A DNA stretch of 64,000 nt from Streptomyces luteogriseus (lineage in GTDB: Bacteria > Actinomycetota > Actinomycetes > Streptomycetales > Streptomycetaceae), in NCBI RefSeq assembly GCF_014205055.1, contig NZ_JACHMS010000001.1:8088501-8152500 (forward strand). Reading direction: 5' to 3'. This document shows positions 16,181-25,258 of this stretch, piece after piece; the first letter of the stretch is position 1; every line of letters starts with the position of its first letter. A program made the position numbers and the translations under genes. The notes under the pieces are model-generated. The model was not told the origin of the DNA. It did not search any database and saw only the letters and a list, made by a program, of their open reading frames with translations.

Positions 16181-17470
16181 ATGGCGGCGGGGAACGGGCG
16201 CACGGTACGCGATCTCAGGCGGGCCAACCGTACGGCCGTGTTGCAGAGGCTCTACTTCGACGGCCCGCTCAGCCGCTTCGAACTCGGCCCGGCGACCGGC
16301 CTGAGCTCCGGTTCCGTCAGCAATGTCGTCGCGGACCTGGTCGCCGACGGACTGGTCGAGGAAGCCGGCAGCGTCGACTCCGACGGCGGCCGCCCGCGCA
16401 CCCTGCTGCGGGTCGCGCCCGGCAGCGGCCACATGATCGGCGTCGACGTCGGCGAGACCCGGGTCCGCGTCGAGCTCTTCGATCTCACCCTCACCGAACT
16501 CGCCCGCGCCGAGCGCCCGCTGTCGCCGCAGCGGTACGAGGTCGAGGCCATCGTCGACCACATCCGCCACGGCATCGCCGAGGTGCTGGGCACCGCGGGA
16601 CTCGCGCCCGAACGGCTCCTCGGGGTGGGTATCGGCGTCCCTGGCATCGTCGAACGCACCGCGGACCGCGGCGCGCTGGTGCACGGTCAGACCATCGGCT
16701 GGGACGCCGTCCCGCTGGAGGCACTGCTCCGCGCCGGCTCCCCGCTGCCCGACACGGTCCCGTACTTCATCGACAACGGCGCCAAGACGCTGGGCCAGGC
16801 CGAGATGTGGTTCGGAGCCGGACGCGGCGCCCGCAACGCCGTCGTGGTGCTGTTCGGCTCCGGCGTCGGCGCCAGCCTCGTCACCCCCGACGTGGAGCAG
16901 GGCCGCGCCGTCGAGTGGGGGCACCTGACCGTACGCGTACGGGGCCGCCGCTGCCGGTGCGGGGCGCTCGGCTGTCTGGAGGCGTACGCGGGCGCCGAGT
17001 CGCTGCTCGCCCGCTGGCGGGAGGAGGGCGGCCGCGTCCCGGACGGTACCGACGAGGAGACCGCCCTCACCACGATGCTCGCCGCGGCCTACCCCTCCGA
17101 GGGCGCTGCCGCCGACCCCGTCGCGCTGGCCGTCCTGGAGGAGACCGCCGAGTACCTCGGGGCGGGCCTGTCCGACCTGATCAACCTCTTCCAGCCCGAG
17201 CGCATCCTCATCGGCGGCTGGGCGGGCCTGGCGCTCGGCTCCCGCTTCCTGCCCGCCGTACGCCGCCACGCCATGTCCTACGCACTGCGCCACCCGGCCG
17301 GGAAGGTGACCGTCGACCTCGGCCGGCTCGGACCCGACGCGGTCACGGTCGGCGCCGCGATCCTGCCGCTCGCCGACTTCTTCGCCCGTGGCGGACGCCG
17401 CCCCGACCCGGCACCGGAGTACCCGTTGCCGGCTTGGCGCACGGCGATTCAGGAGAGGACGCCGCGCTGA
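16181..17470 (+). CDS. ROK family transcriptional regulator
   Basis: A 429-residue ROK regulator. Residues 8-60 form a winged helix-turn-helix (RANRTAVLQRLYFDGPLSRF, LSSGSVSNVVADLV). The sugar-kinase-like ROK domain follows, with the DxGxT-like IGVDVGETRVRV and the zinc signature CRCGALGCLEAY near residue 265. ROK repressors bind DNA until a sugar or sugar phosphate binds. No sugar transporter or glycosidase is adjacent, so the target is not evident. ATG 16181 is preceded by GGGGAG and gives the normal family N-terminus; the frame is open further upstream. Confidence 0.92.
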   Translation: MAAGNGRTVRDLRRANRTAVLQRLYFDGPLSRFELGPATGLSSGSVSNVVADLVADGLVEEAGSVDSDGGRPRTLLRVAPGSGHMIGVDVGETRVRVELFDLTLTELARAERPLSPQRYEVEAIVDHIRHGIAEVLGTAGLAPERLLGVGIGVPGIVERTADRGALVHGQTIGWDAVPLEALLRAGSPLPDTVPYFIDNGAKTLGQAEMWFGAGRGARNAVVVLFGSGVGASLVTPDVEQGRAVEWGHLTVRVRGRRCRCGALGCLEAYAGAESLLARWREEGGRVPDGTDEETALTTMLAAAYPSEGAAADPVALAVLEETAEYLGAGLSDLINLFQPERILIGGWAGLALGSRFLPAVRRHAMSYALRHPAGKVTVDLGRLGPDAVTVGAAILPLADFFARGGRRPDPAPEYPLPAWRTAIQERTPR

Positions 17471-17531
17471 GGTTTCGGCGATCACCGCGGAGGTACTCGC
17501 GCGGCGTCCGGACCACAGAAGGGAGCACGCC

Positions 17532-17807
17532 GTGACCGACCACCGCCTCGAAGGACCCGGCGAGAACGGTGAGCCCGTCCCGCGGGACATGCCGGACCAG
17601 CAGGCCGACGACGGCGAGGACCCGTGGGAGGTCGCCCCGCGCTTCACGGGCACCGGCGAGAAGGACACGGACAGGAACGACGACGAGACCGACGAGCCCG
17701 CCGGCGACGTCCCCGACACGGACGAAGCGGGGACGGGCCGGCAGGGAGCACCGCACTCGGGAACGGTTCACCCCGAGCACCCGGTGCCTGACGAGCCCTC
17801 CGCCTGA
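17532..17807 (+). CDS. Small acidic disordered hypothetical protein
   Basis: A 91-residue protein rich in Asp, Glu, Gly and Pro, with no hydrophobic core, so it is probably disordered. The GTG start at 17532 follows GAAGGGAG. It lies 61 bases after the ROK gene and ends just before a strong hairpin terminator, so the two may form one transcript. I do not recognise a family. Codon bias supports it being real. Confidence 0.6.
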   Translation: MTDHRLEGPGENGEPVPRDMPDQQADDGEDPWEVAPRFTGTGEKDTDRNDDETDEPAGDVPDTDEAGTGRQGAPHSGTVHPEHPVPDEPSA

Positions 17808-17820
17808 GGAGGGCATCCCA

Positions 17821-17863
17821 CCGGGGGCCGCAGCCGGCTGTGGGGGTCGGCTGCGGCCCCCGG
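17821..17863 (+). terminator. Strong intrinsic hairpin terminator
   Basis: Perfect 16-base arms (17821-17836 and 17848-17863) surround an 11-base loop, 13 bases after the small acidic gene. There is no U-tract, as is usual in Streptomyces. Confidence 0.8.
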
Positions 17864-17876
17864 GCATGTCCCGGTC

Positions 17877-17942
17877 TCCCGGGGAACCGTCCCGGGAACC
17901 CGCCGGGGCCTCCCGGGGAGCTGTTCCGGGAATCCGCCGATC
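17877..17942. repeat. Imperfect ~33-bp tandem repeat
   Basis: Two units starting TCCCGGGGA (17877-17910 and 17911-17942), each containing a second CCGGGAA, with the start of a third copy (TCCCGGGT) running into the epimerase stop codon. It lies between the terminator and the convergent gene. Confidence 0.5.
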
Positions 17943-17949
17943 TCCCGGG

Positions 17950-18978
17950 TCAGCCCACTTTGCGTCCCCGCATCGGCTCCGTGCGCGCCCCCGCCCCCTC
18001 CCGGAGGCCCAGCAGGAACTCCTCCAGCACCTCGGGCGCGGTGTGCTCCGGCCGCCAGCCGAGTTCCGTGCGCGCACGCGTGCAGTCCATCAACGGCAGC
18101 CGCAGCACCGCGTCGAACAGGTGCGGGGAGGCGGGCAGCAGATGCAGCCCCCAGGCGGCGGCGACCGCGGCCCGGGCCGCACTGCGCGGCAGCCGTACCG
18201 GACGTGCGTCGAACATCTCGCCCAGCAACCGCGCGTCGACCGGTGGGTCGGCCGCCAGGTTGAAGGCGCCCCTGACGTCGGAGCGCAGCGCCAGCCGGTA
18301 CGCGTTCGCCGCGTCGTCCGTGTGCAGTGCCTGCACCCGCAGCCCCGGGATGTCGGGCAGGAAGGGCAGCAGCTCCGGGCGGGCCGACGGACCGGGCAGG
18401 AAGCGACCGCCGAAGATGCGGCGCTGCTCGCTCGCCGATTCCCGCTGGAAGAGGAAGGCGGGCCGCATCCGCACCACCCGCGTCCCGGGGTGGTCGCGCT
18501 CGAACGTGTCCAGCGCCCGCTCCAGATAGGCCTTCTCCCGGCAGTACGCGGCATCCGGCCAGCCGTGCGTCGGCCACGACTCGTCCACGGCCTCGTCCTT
18601 CGGGCCGGGGGAGTACGCGCCGACCGACGAGGCGTGCACCAGCGCCGGCACGCCCGCCGCGGCCACCGCCTCGAAGACGCGCATGCTGCCGAGCACATTC
18701 GTCCGCCAGGTCGCGGCCGGGTCGTGCGTCGGCTGGAACGCCCAGGCCAGATGGACCACCGCGTCGGCGTCCGTGAACCGCTCCACCAGGTCGGACCGCT
18801 CGGAGGCCAGATCGACGGCGGCCCAGTCAGTCTTCGGTGGCGACCAGTCGGGGATCCGCCGGGCCAGGCCCAGTACGGCGGCGACCTCCGGGTCCTGCGA
18901 CAACGAGCGGACCACGCTCGTGCCGACGTTGCCGGTGGCGCCCGTGACGACGACCCTCATGCCCGTTGCGCTGCTCAC
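17950..18978 (-). CDS. NAD-dependent epimerase/dehydratase (extended SDR)
   Basis: A 342-residue extended short-chain dehydrogenase. The Rossmann motif is VVVTGATGNVGTS at residues 9-21. The HASSVGAYSP strand and the YCREK (YxxxK) active-site pair follow, as in UDP-glucose 4-epimerase relatives. The GTG start at 18978 has AGGAG nine bases upstream; an internal ATG six codons later is a fallback. It stands alone between a convergent acidic gene and a FUSC gene. The sugar or other substrate cannot be told from sequence. Confidence 0.9.
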   Translation of the reverse strand: MSSATGMRVVVTGATGNVGTSVVRSLSQDPEVAAVLGLARRIPDWSPPKTDWAAVDLASERSDLVERFTDADAVVHLAWAFQPTHDPAATWRTNVLGSMRVFEAVAAAGVPALVHASSVGAYSPGPKDEAVDESWPTHGWPDAAYCREKAYLERALDTFERDHPGTRVVRMRPAFLFQRESASEQRRIFGGRFLPGPSARPELLPFLPDIPGLRVQALHTDDAANAYRLALRSDVRGAFNLAADPPVDARLLGEMFDARPVRLPRSAARAAVAAAWGLHLLPASPHLFDAVLRLPLMDCTRARTELGWRPEHTAPEVLEEFLLGLREGAGARTEPMRGRKVG

Positions 18979-19062
18979 CTTGCGCTCCTCTCGGCCGCGT
19001 GGTTCCGCGAGAGGTGACCGAGTACCCGGGTGGTGGCGCGTCGTGCACCTGGGCAGAGGGAA

Positions 19063-19095
19063 GCCCCGGCCGGACGGGGGAATCACGGCCGGGGC
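19063..19095 (-). terminator. Hairpin downstream of FUSC gene
   Basis: 10-base perfect arms (19063-19072, 19086-19095) around a 13-base loop, about 95 bases after the stop of the minus-strand FUSC gene and before the epimerase gene. Confidence 0.5.
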
Positions 19096-19190
19096 GGCTC
19101 AGGGGCAGGTCCTGTCCGGACCCACGTCTTGTTCAACGGGCAACCACTGCGGGGTGTTCCGCCCGCCGTACACCCGCCCGGTGAGGTGCG

Positions 19191-20498
19191 TCACTCCTCC
19201 CGGTCGCCCGGGACCGTCTCGGCCCAGAGATTCTCCGCCTGGAGCAGCAGCGTGCCCAGGACCGCCGTGCGGGCGGCTCCCTCCCCGGCGTGCCGGCGCA
19301 GCTTGTCCTGCAGCTCCTCGTGCAGGTCCTGCATGTCCTTCTCGGTCTCCTCGTCCGGCCGGGCGGTCGCACCGCCGTCGAGCAGACTGTCCGCCTCGGC
19401 GCACAGCGCGTCCCCGATCAGCTCCAGCAGACGCGCGTACGAGCGCAGCGCCGGACCCTCGGGCGGGGCGGGCGTCCGCTTGTCGTCCACGGACACCGCG
19501 AGCGCCCGGGTCAGCGTGGCGACGTGCCCGCTGACCCGGCTGAGCCGCTCGTCCTCGTCCACCGCCGGCAGCGCGCCCTGGTGCGGCACGCGGTGCAGGG
19601 CGCGCAGCGGGGCGTAGGTCAGGCGCAGGCTCTCCTGGCTCCACCGGCGCGCCGAGCGCAGCGCTTTCAGGCGGTGGTCCAGCCGGTTCGAGGCGCTGAC
19701 CCAGCCGGAGGCGGTCTCAGCGTCCCACTCGCCCTCGCGCAGATCGCCGGCGACCGTGTGCAGCACCTCCCCGGCCTCCCGGGCGAGCGCCGCCAGGTTC
19801 TCCCGTACGTCCCGCAGATGGATCGGCGGCAGCACGAGCGCGTTGACGGCGACGCCGATGACGGCGCCGATCGCGGCCTGCCCCACGCGGTGCCCGACGG
19901 CCGACAGGCTCACCATGCCCGAGGAGATGGTGAACAGGGCCGTGGTCGCCGCGTAGATGCCCTGGTCACCGAAGCGGGGCCAGTTCGCGAGCAGCATCAG
20001 CACCGGCACGGACAGGGCGAGCGCGCCCGTCGTGTCGTCGGTGATCGCCTGGGCCCCCGAGGCCACCAGCGTGCCGACGCAGATCGCGCCGAACTGCCGC
20101 GCCCCCTGCACCAGGGAGCTGAAGACCGTGGCCTGCACCAGCACCAGCGCCACCCAGGGCGCCATCAGCGCCAGCGGGTCCCCCATCCAGACGCCGCCCA
20201 CCAGCCAGGCGAGCACCGCGGCCCCGGCCGCCTTCAGCGACTGGACGACCAGGTCCCGCTCCCGGCCGGGCCCGCGCCACGCCGCCCGCGCGGCGTTCCA
20301 GGCACTCCGCATGTCGCGCCGCACGGCATCCACCGGCCGGGCGGCACGCGTTCCCTGCTCCAGATGGCTGATCCGCCCCTGGGCCGTCGGCGCTCCCCGG
20401 GGCCGCCCGCCCGGGGTCGCCCCGGTGTCATTTTCGTCGTCCTTCCGCCCACGGAAGGCTCCCGCCGCCCGCCGTACGGCACTCTTCGCACGCGTCAT
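19191..20498 (-). CDS. FUSC family membrane protein (second copy)
   Basis: A 435-residue protein with a charged, probably disordered N-terminal 85 residues. Six hydrophobic helices follow between residues 85 and 230, for example AAGAAVLAWLVGGVWM and LMAPWVALVLVQATVFSSLV. A long helical cytoplasmic C-terminal domain completes the FUSC/aromatic-acid-exporter plan. It shares the architecture of the gene at 9063 but differs clearly in sequence. The start follows a short gap from the upstream HAD gene on the same strand. The exported compound is unknown. Confidence 0.87.
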   Translation of the reverse strand: MTRAKSAVRRAAGAFRGRKDDENDTGATPGGRPRGAPTAQGRISHLEQGTRAARPVDAVRRDMRSAWNAARAAWRGPGRERDLVVQSLKAAGAAVLAWLVGGVWMGDPLALMAPWVALVLVQATVFSSLVQGARQFGAICVGTLVASGAQAITDDTTGALALSVPVLMLLANWPRFGDQGIYAATTALFTISSGMVSLSAVGHRVGQAAIGAVIGVAVNALVLPPIHLRDVRENLAALAREAGEVLHTVAGDLREGEWDAETASGWVSASNRLDHRLKALRSARRWSQESLRLTYAPLRALHRVPHQGALPAVDEDERLSRVSGHVATLTRALAVSVDDKRTPAPPEGPALRSYARLLELIGDALCAEADSLLDGGATARPDEETEKDMQDLHEELQDKLRRHAGEGAARTAVLGTLLLQAENLWAETVPGDREE

Positions 20499-20538
20499 GC
20501 GCTGCGGGTATCCCCGTGACCGGGGGTTTCACGTCGTT

Positions 20539-21204
20539 TCATGACAGTGAACCGTCATCGAGGGCGGACAGCAGGTGCGCGGGGCCGGCGTAGACCGCGT
20601 CCGCGCCGGCCTCCTCCAGGTCGGCGCGCGGGATGCCGCCGCACAGCACGCCGAGGCAGCGCACCCCGGCCCTGCTGCCCGCGCGCATGTCCCACACGGT
20701 GTCGCCGACGAACACCGCCCGCTCCGCCGGCGCCCCGGCCAGCTCCAGGGCGTGCTCCACCGGCTCGGGGGCCGGCTTGCCCTCGTCGACGTCGTCGGCG
20801 CTCGCCGTGGCGCTGATGGCCTCGTCCGCGTCGATGGCCCGGCGCAGCGCCCCGAGCTCCGCGCCGCCCGCCGAGGTGGCCAGCACCACCGTCCAGCCGT
20901 CCCGGTGCAGCCGCCGCAGCAGGTCCCCTGCCCCCGGCAGTGCGGGCAGCCGGTCGAAGTACTGTCCGTACAGAGCCTTGTGACCGGCGCTGATGTCGGC
21001 GTCCTGGCCGGTGTCCCGGTCCTCGCCCAGCAGATGGGCGACCAGATCGGTCGACGGCAGGCCAACGGCCCGGTGAACGGCGTGCATCGGCACATCGTGA
21101 CCCGCCTGTCGGAAGGCCTCCCACCAGGCCACGACATGCAGATGGTTGGTGTCGACCAGTGTGCCGTCGACGTCGAACACGGCCGCCCGTCCCGCGCTTC
21201 CCAT
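20539..21204 (-). CDS. HAD superfamily phosphatase
   Basis: A 221-residue haloacid-dehalogenase-like hydrolase. Motif I is FDVDGTLVDT with Asp11 as nucleophile and Asp13 as acid/base. Motif II is VVLATSAGG, motif III the Lys in EGKPAPEP, and motif IV FVGDTVWDM. A four-helix cap lies between motifs I and II, as in phosphoglycolate phosphatase and beta-phosphoglucomutase. ATG 21204 has GGAAGGG nine bases upstream and is preferred over GTG 21222. It is on the same strand as the PHP gene 39 bases upstream. Confidence 0.9.
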   Translation of the reverse strand: MGSAGRAAVFDVDGTLVDTNHLHVVAWWEAFRQAGHDVPMHAVHRAVGLPSTDLVAHLLGEDRDTGQDADISAGHKALYGQYFDRLPALPGAGDLLRRLHRDGWTVVLATSAGGAELGALRRAIDADEAISATASADDVDEGKPAPEPVEHALELAGAPAERAVFVGDTVWDMRAGSRAGVRCLGVLCGGIPRADLEEAGADAVYAGPAHLLSALDDGSLS

Positions 21205-21243
21205 AGGTGCAGTCCCTTCCACTCCGGCCGCGCGGGTACCACG

Positions 21244-22284
21244 TCAGGCGCCCGCCACGCCCTCCGGGACCCGCCGTTCACGGGTCCAGGCCAGCAGCTC
21301 GTCGAGGGACCACGTGGTCACCACCCGCTCCGGCGGCACCCCGCACTCCTCCGCCCGCGCGCACCCGTTGATCTGCCAGTCCAGCTGTCCCGGCGCGTGC
21401 GCGTCGGTGTCGACGGAGAACAGCACCCCCGCGTCCACGGCCCGGCGCAGCAGCCGCCGCGGCGGGTCCAGCCGCTCCGGCCTGCTGTTGATCTCCAGGG
21501 CCGTGCCCGTCTCGGCGAGTGCCGCGAACACCTCGTCCGCGTCGAACTCCGACTCGGGCCGCCCCCGCCCGGTCACCAGCCGTCCCGTGCAGTGCCCGAG
21601 CACGTCGGAGTGCGGATCACGTACGGCGGCGACCATCCGCCGGGTCATCGACCTGGCGTCCATGCGCAGCTTGGAGTGCACCGACACCACCACCACGTCG
21701 AGCCGGTCCAGCAGCTCCGGTTCCTGATCGAGGGTGCCGTCCTCGAGGATGTCGCACTCGATGCCGGTCAGCAGCCGGAAGGGCGCCCAGCTCTCGTTCA
21801 GCCCGGCCACCACGTCCAGTTGCTCCCGCAGCCGTTCGGGCGACAGCCCGCGGGCCACCGTCAGCCGCGGCGAGTGGTCGGTCAGCGCCGCCCACTCGTG
21901 GCCCAGCTCCGCGGCGGCGCGGCCCATCTCCTCGATCGGGCTGCCGCCGTCCGACCAGTCGGAGTGCAGATGGCAGTCCCCGCGCAGCAGCGCCCGCAGC
22001 TTCTCCCCGCCCCGCACGGCGGGCTGCTCGTGCGCCTCGCGCTCCAGCTTGTCCAGATAGCCCGGGACCTCGCCGGCCAGCGCCTCCCGCGCCACCTGCG
22101 CCGTCTTCGGACCGACCCCCTTGAGCTTCTCCAGCGACCCGTCCGCCGCCCGTCGACGCACCTCGTCCCCGCCCAGGTCCTTCAGCACGCGGGCCGCCGT
22201 ACGGAAGGCGCGCACGCGGTAGGTCGGTGCCAGGGACCGCTCCAGCAGGAAGGCGATCCGGTCCAGTGCCTCGACGGGGTCCAT
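21244..22284 (-). CDS. PHP domain phosphoesterase with helix-hairpin-helix N-terminus
   Basis: A 346-residue protein resembling the C-terminal half of bacterial DNA polymerase X. The N-terminal 100 residues carry a helix-hairpin-helix (LKGVGPKTAQVAREAL). The PHP metal motifs follow: DCHLHSDWSDG, ALTDHSP, a Glu in TGIECDIL, VVVSVHSK, a His in VLGHCTGR and VDTDAHAP. The polymerase catalytic domain itself is absent. PHP domains are metal-dependent exonucleases or phosphatases, so a DNA-end or histidinol-phosphate-like activity is possible. The start at MDPVEAL has GGTGGAGG upstream. Confidence 0.9.
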   Translation of the reverse strand: MDPVEALDRIAFLLERSLAPTYRVRAFRTAARVLKDLGGDEVRRRAADGSLEKLKGVGPKTAQVAREALAGEVPGYLDKLEREAHEQPAVRGGEKLRALLRGDCHLHSDWSDGGSPIEEMGRAAAELGHEWAALTDHSPRLTVARGLSPERLREQLDVVAGLNESWAPFRLLTGIECDILEDGTLDQEPELLDRLDVVVVSVHSKLRMDARSMTRRMVAAVRDPHSDVLGHCTGRLVTGRGRPESEFDADEVFAALAETGTALEINSRPERLDPPRRLLRRAVDAGVLFSVDTDAHAPGQLDWQINGCARAEECGVPPERVVTTWSLDELLAWTRERRVPEGVAGA

Positions 22285-22409
22285 CGCCACCTCCACCTCA
22301 AGGGTTCCCCAGCACCCGGGAGGCCGCACCCGACGGGCGCGCGGTTTGCCCGTCGTCCCCCCGGGTACTGCGATGCCTCGTCCCGGCCCCGTCGACGAGG
22401 AGGCTCTTC

Positions 22410-23219
22410 ATGTCCGCCCCCAGCGCGTCACCCGGCAAGGTCGCCGTGATCACCGGCGCCGACTCCGGCATCGGCCGCGCCACGGCCGTACGCCTGGCGC
22501 AGGCGGGCATGGATATCGGCATCACCTATCACAGCGACCGCAAGGGCGCGGAGGAGACGGCCGGCGAAGTGCGCTCGCACGGGCGGCGGGCCGAGGTCGC
22601 CCGGATGGACCTCACCCGGCTGCCCGACGCCGCCGACACCGTCGACGACCTGTGCGAGCGGCTCGGCCGCATCGACGTGCTGGTCAACAACGCCGGGACC
22701 GGCACCATGACGCCCTTCCTCGACCTGGAGCTGTCCGACGTGCGCGAGGTCCTGGACGTAGATCTCGTGGGGCCGTTCCTGTGCGGGCAGAAGGCGGCCC
22801 GGCACATGATCGCGCACGGCGAGGGGGGCCGGATCGTCAACGTCACGTCGGTCCACGAACACCAGCCGCGGGCGGGCGCCGCCCCTTACTGCGCGGCCAA
22901 GGGCGGTCTCGGCCTGCTCACCCAGGTCATGGCGCTCGAACTGGCCGAGCACCGCATCACCGTCAACGCGGTCGCGCCCGGCGAGATCTCCACGCCCATG
23001 ACCGGGCAGGAGGACACCGACCCGCACACCGAGAGCCGCCCGGGCATCCCGCTCGGCCGGCCCGGCGACGCCCGCGAGGTCGCCGCCGTCATCGCCTTCC
23101 TCGCCGGCCCGGACGCCTCGTACGTCACCGGCGCGTCCTGGAGCGTCGACGGCGGCATGCTCCGGATGGGCCCGCAGGCCGGTTCACACCTGTCCGGTCA
23201 CGACTGGCGCCGCCCCTGA
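22410..23219 (+). CDS. Short-chain dehydrogenase/reductase
   Basis: A 269-residue classical SDR. It has the cofactor motif ITGADSGIGRA at residues 14-24, NNAG (VLVNNAGTG), the catalytic Ser in VNVTSVHEH, YCAAK for Tyr-Lys, and the C-terminal YVTGASWSVDGG typical of glucose 1-dehydrogenase and 3-oxoacyl reductase relatives. The start ATG 22410 has GAGGAGG upstream. It diverges from the PHP gene. The substrate is unknown; NADP(H) or NAD(H) use cannot be decided. Confidence 0.92.
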   Translation: MSAPSASPGKVAVITGADSGIGRATAVRLAQAGMDIGITYHSDRKGAEETAGEVRSHGRRAEVARMDLTRLPDAADTVDDLCERLGRIDVLVNNAGTGTMTPFLDLELSDVREVLDVDLVGPFLCGQKAARHMIAHGEGGRIVNVTSVHEHQPRAGAAPYCAAKGGLGLLTQVMALELAEHRITVNAVAPGEISTPMTGQEDTDPHTESRPGIPLGRPGDAREVAAVIAFLAGPDASYVTGASWSVDGGMLRMGPQAGSHLSGHDWRRP

Positions 23220-23285
23220 GCGGCGGGGCGGACCGGCGGGCGCCCTGGACCCGCGCCGGCGCCGGTCGCGTTCTACGCTCGATGC

Positions 23286-23522
23286 ATGACCGAAAGTGCG
23301 AGCCTGTACATAACCCACCCGCGGATCATGGTGCTCGGGGTACAGCCGGGCACACCGCCGTTCCGGATCGTGCAGATCGATGGCGAGGTGGTCGGGGAGG
23401 CCCGGGCCGTCACCGACGTGCTGGCCGCCGCGGCCGCGTTCGGGATCACCGTGCACGACATGGACGATCCGGACGTGGTCCGCTGGGTCGGCGGCGACAA
23501 GTTCACCTGGACCGTGCACTAG
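23286..23522 (+). CDS. Small conserved hypothetical protein
   Basis: A 78-residue protein with alternating strands and helices (YITHPRIMVLGVQPG, FRIVQIDGEVVGEARAV, then FTWTVH at the end) and a strong Streptomyces codon pattern. I know similar small proteins in actinobacteria but no function. It lies 66 bases after the SDR gene on the same strand and converges with the VanZ-like gene. Confidence 0.75.
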   Translation: MTESASLYITHPRIMVLGVQPGTPPFRIVQIDGEVVGEARAVTDVLAAAAAFGITVHDMDDPDVVRWVGGDKFTWTVH

Positions 23523-23546
23523 GCCCTGGACCTCGACGTGCGGGCC

Positions 23547-24092
23547 CTAGACCTCGTCGGCCGACGGTTCCTTCCCCGCCCGGCCCGCGCGCGGCTTGCG
23601 CGCGTGCACGGCCCTGCTGAGGCGACGGCCCAGGAGCAGGTAGCCGATCAGCGCGCCCGTCGTGTTGAGGATGACGTCGTCGATGTCGAAGGCGCGGCCG
23701 GTGACCAGGGCGCCCTGGGCGAACTCCACCAGGAGCATCACGATCGCGGTGAGGAGCAGCACGCGCAGGATGCCGCGGGTGCGGGGGGCGACCACGGGCA
23801 CGAGGATGCCGAAGGGAATGCCCAGCAGGATGTTGCCGCCGATCTGCTTGAAGGCGTCCCGCAGTTCGGGCTGGTCGAGGTAGGCCTTCAGGGAACTGCC
23901 CGGCTGCAGATTGCTGTGGGTCAGCGCTTCCGAGGCGGGTGAGGGCTGCAGGGTCAGCCGGGCCAGCACCACGGCGAAGGCCACCATGAACGTGAACGCG
24001 CACAGCATCGCCAGCAGCCGGGCGGGCCACGGGAGCGGGCGTCGCTCGCTCCCGGACCCGGTGGTCCGGGGACGTGAGGCTGCACTGGCCAT
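23547..24092 (-). CDS. VanZ family membrane protein
   Basis: A 181-residue protein with four predicted membrane helices (LLAMLCAFTFMVAFAVVL, IGGNILLGIPFGILVPVV, GILRVLLLTAIVMLLVEFAQ, VILNTTGALIGYLLLG). The VanZ signatures NILLGIPFGIL, VEFAQ and FDIDDVILNTTGALIGY are all visible. VanZ-like proteins are linked to low-level teicoplanin resistance or envelope functions, but most are uncharacterised. ATG 24092 has GGAGG seven bases upstream. Confidence 0.92.
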   Translation of the reverse strand: MASAASRPRTTGSGSERRPLPWPARLLAMLCAFTFMVAFAVVLARLTLQPSPASEALTHSNLQPGSSLKAYLDQPELRDAFKQIGGNILLGIPFGILVPVVAPRTRGILRVLLLTAIVMLLVEFAQGALVTGRAFDIDDVILNTTGALIGYLLLGRRLSRAVHARKPRAGRAGKEPSADEV

Positions 24093-24133
24093 GGAAAGTC
24101 CTCCAGTCTTCAACGTCCCTGCGTGACAGGGCG

Positions 24134-24214
24134 GTTACCCCCGGTCGGGCCGAAGATGCCGTGGGGGGTTGTTACCGGCCACGGTCCCCGGCGGTGTCGC
24201 CGGGGACCGTTACC
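24134..24214. repeat. Phased GTTACC triplet and 12-bp-arm hairpin
   Basis: GTTACC occurs at 24134-24139, 24171-24176 and 24209-24214, spaced 37 and 38 bases. Between the last two lies a hairpin with perfect 12-base arms (24181-24192, 24199-24210) and a 6-base loop. It is upstream of the VanZ-like gene and could be regulatory. Confidence 0.45.
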
Positions 24215-24360
24215 CTCGGTTTGCCCGCGATCCGCCGGGGCACTCCCGGCGGGAAGCGGCCGCGTCCCGCCGCCTGGGCGGTGCACGGACGACCGCCCCG
24301 TGGCTCCGGGCGGGCGGAGGTGGCGTGTGCACAGGCTCGCCGCACCGAGGCTGTCTGTGT

Positions 24361-25258
24361 CACTTGCCCTCGACCTGCTCGAGCCCGCCGTCGGTGCGCG
24401 TCGAACGCGTGAAGACGGAACTCCGCTCGGCCGCCGACGCGCCGGCCGCCGGCGGAGGGAGCCCGCGGGCGTCGGGGCCGGGCTGTTCGGAGAGGCGGGC
24501 GCCGGACGGCAGGAGCGGACCCGCGGCGACCGGTGCCGCCCTCCTCGGCGCGCTCGCTGCCGGGGCCGCGCGACGGGCGGTGCCCCGCCGGAAACGGCTG
24601 GATCCGCGCCGCGACACTCGCCCTGGGCCCCGGTCCGACCGCGGCCCTGTGGGGTGTCGCCCATGGCCCGTCGCGGCGCCGGGGCGTCGCGCGGAACCCG
24701 TCCGCCGCGGTCGCCTGACCGGGCCACCGCTCCTCGCCCAGGGCTACGACCGCCCCTTCTACGTCGGTCTCGCCCTGGTCCTGGCCCCGCTCGGCCCGGT
24801 GGGCACGCGCGCCTTCGCCCATCTCCTCGCCGACGACTCACCCCCCCGCCAGGAGCGTCACCCGGGCGGGACCGACCGGGAGACGGCGAAGCTCCCCGTG
24901 ATCGGAGCCCTGCGGACCGACAACTCGTCGCCTCACGCGCCCGGGCCGGCGGGACGCGAGCCGCGGACACACGGGGGAGGGGAACGCCGCCGTGGACCAA
25001 CCCCTCGGCGGTCTCGGCCTCGCCGGACCGCCCCCTTCGCCACCGCGCTCGGCAAGTCCGTCGCGGAGGAACCCGTGGGCGCCGCGCTCACCGGGCTGTG
25101 CGAGCGCGCTCACCGTGGTGGCGGTGCTGCGCGTCGCCGCCCGGGTGGTCCTCGGCCGCCGGCCGCGGGCACCCGAGGAAGGCGACGGCTACGGGACGAC
25201 GGGGTCCGGCGAGGGGCCCGGCAGCGATCGTGCCGGGCCCCGGGCCCCATCACCGTGG
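24361..25258 (+). pseudogene. Probable decayed coding DNA, multiple frameshifts
   Basis: No intact gene fits this 0.9-kb stretch, yet Streptomyces-like third-position GC jumps between two plus-strand frames. Protein-like pieces include GAALLGALAAGAARRAVPRR (about 24525-24600), ATLALGPGPTAALWGVAH (next frame, about 24610-24665), DRPFYVGLALVLAPLGPVG (about 24745-24800) and SALTVVAVLRVAARVVLG (about 25100-25155). The last three look like membrane helices, so a degraded transporter is a reasonable guess. A GTG at 24992 after GGGAGGGGA could be an original start. Assembly errors are an alternative. The identity of the parent gene is not recognised. Confidence 0.4.
25213..25241 (-). terminator. Hairpin terminator after DUF4230 gene
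   Basis: 11-base perfect arms (25213-25223, 25231-25241) with a 7-base loop, 25 bases beyond the stop of the minus-strand DUF4230 gene. Confidence 0.7.
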
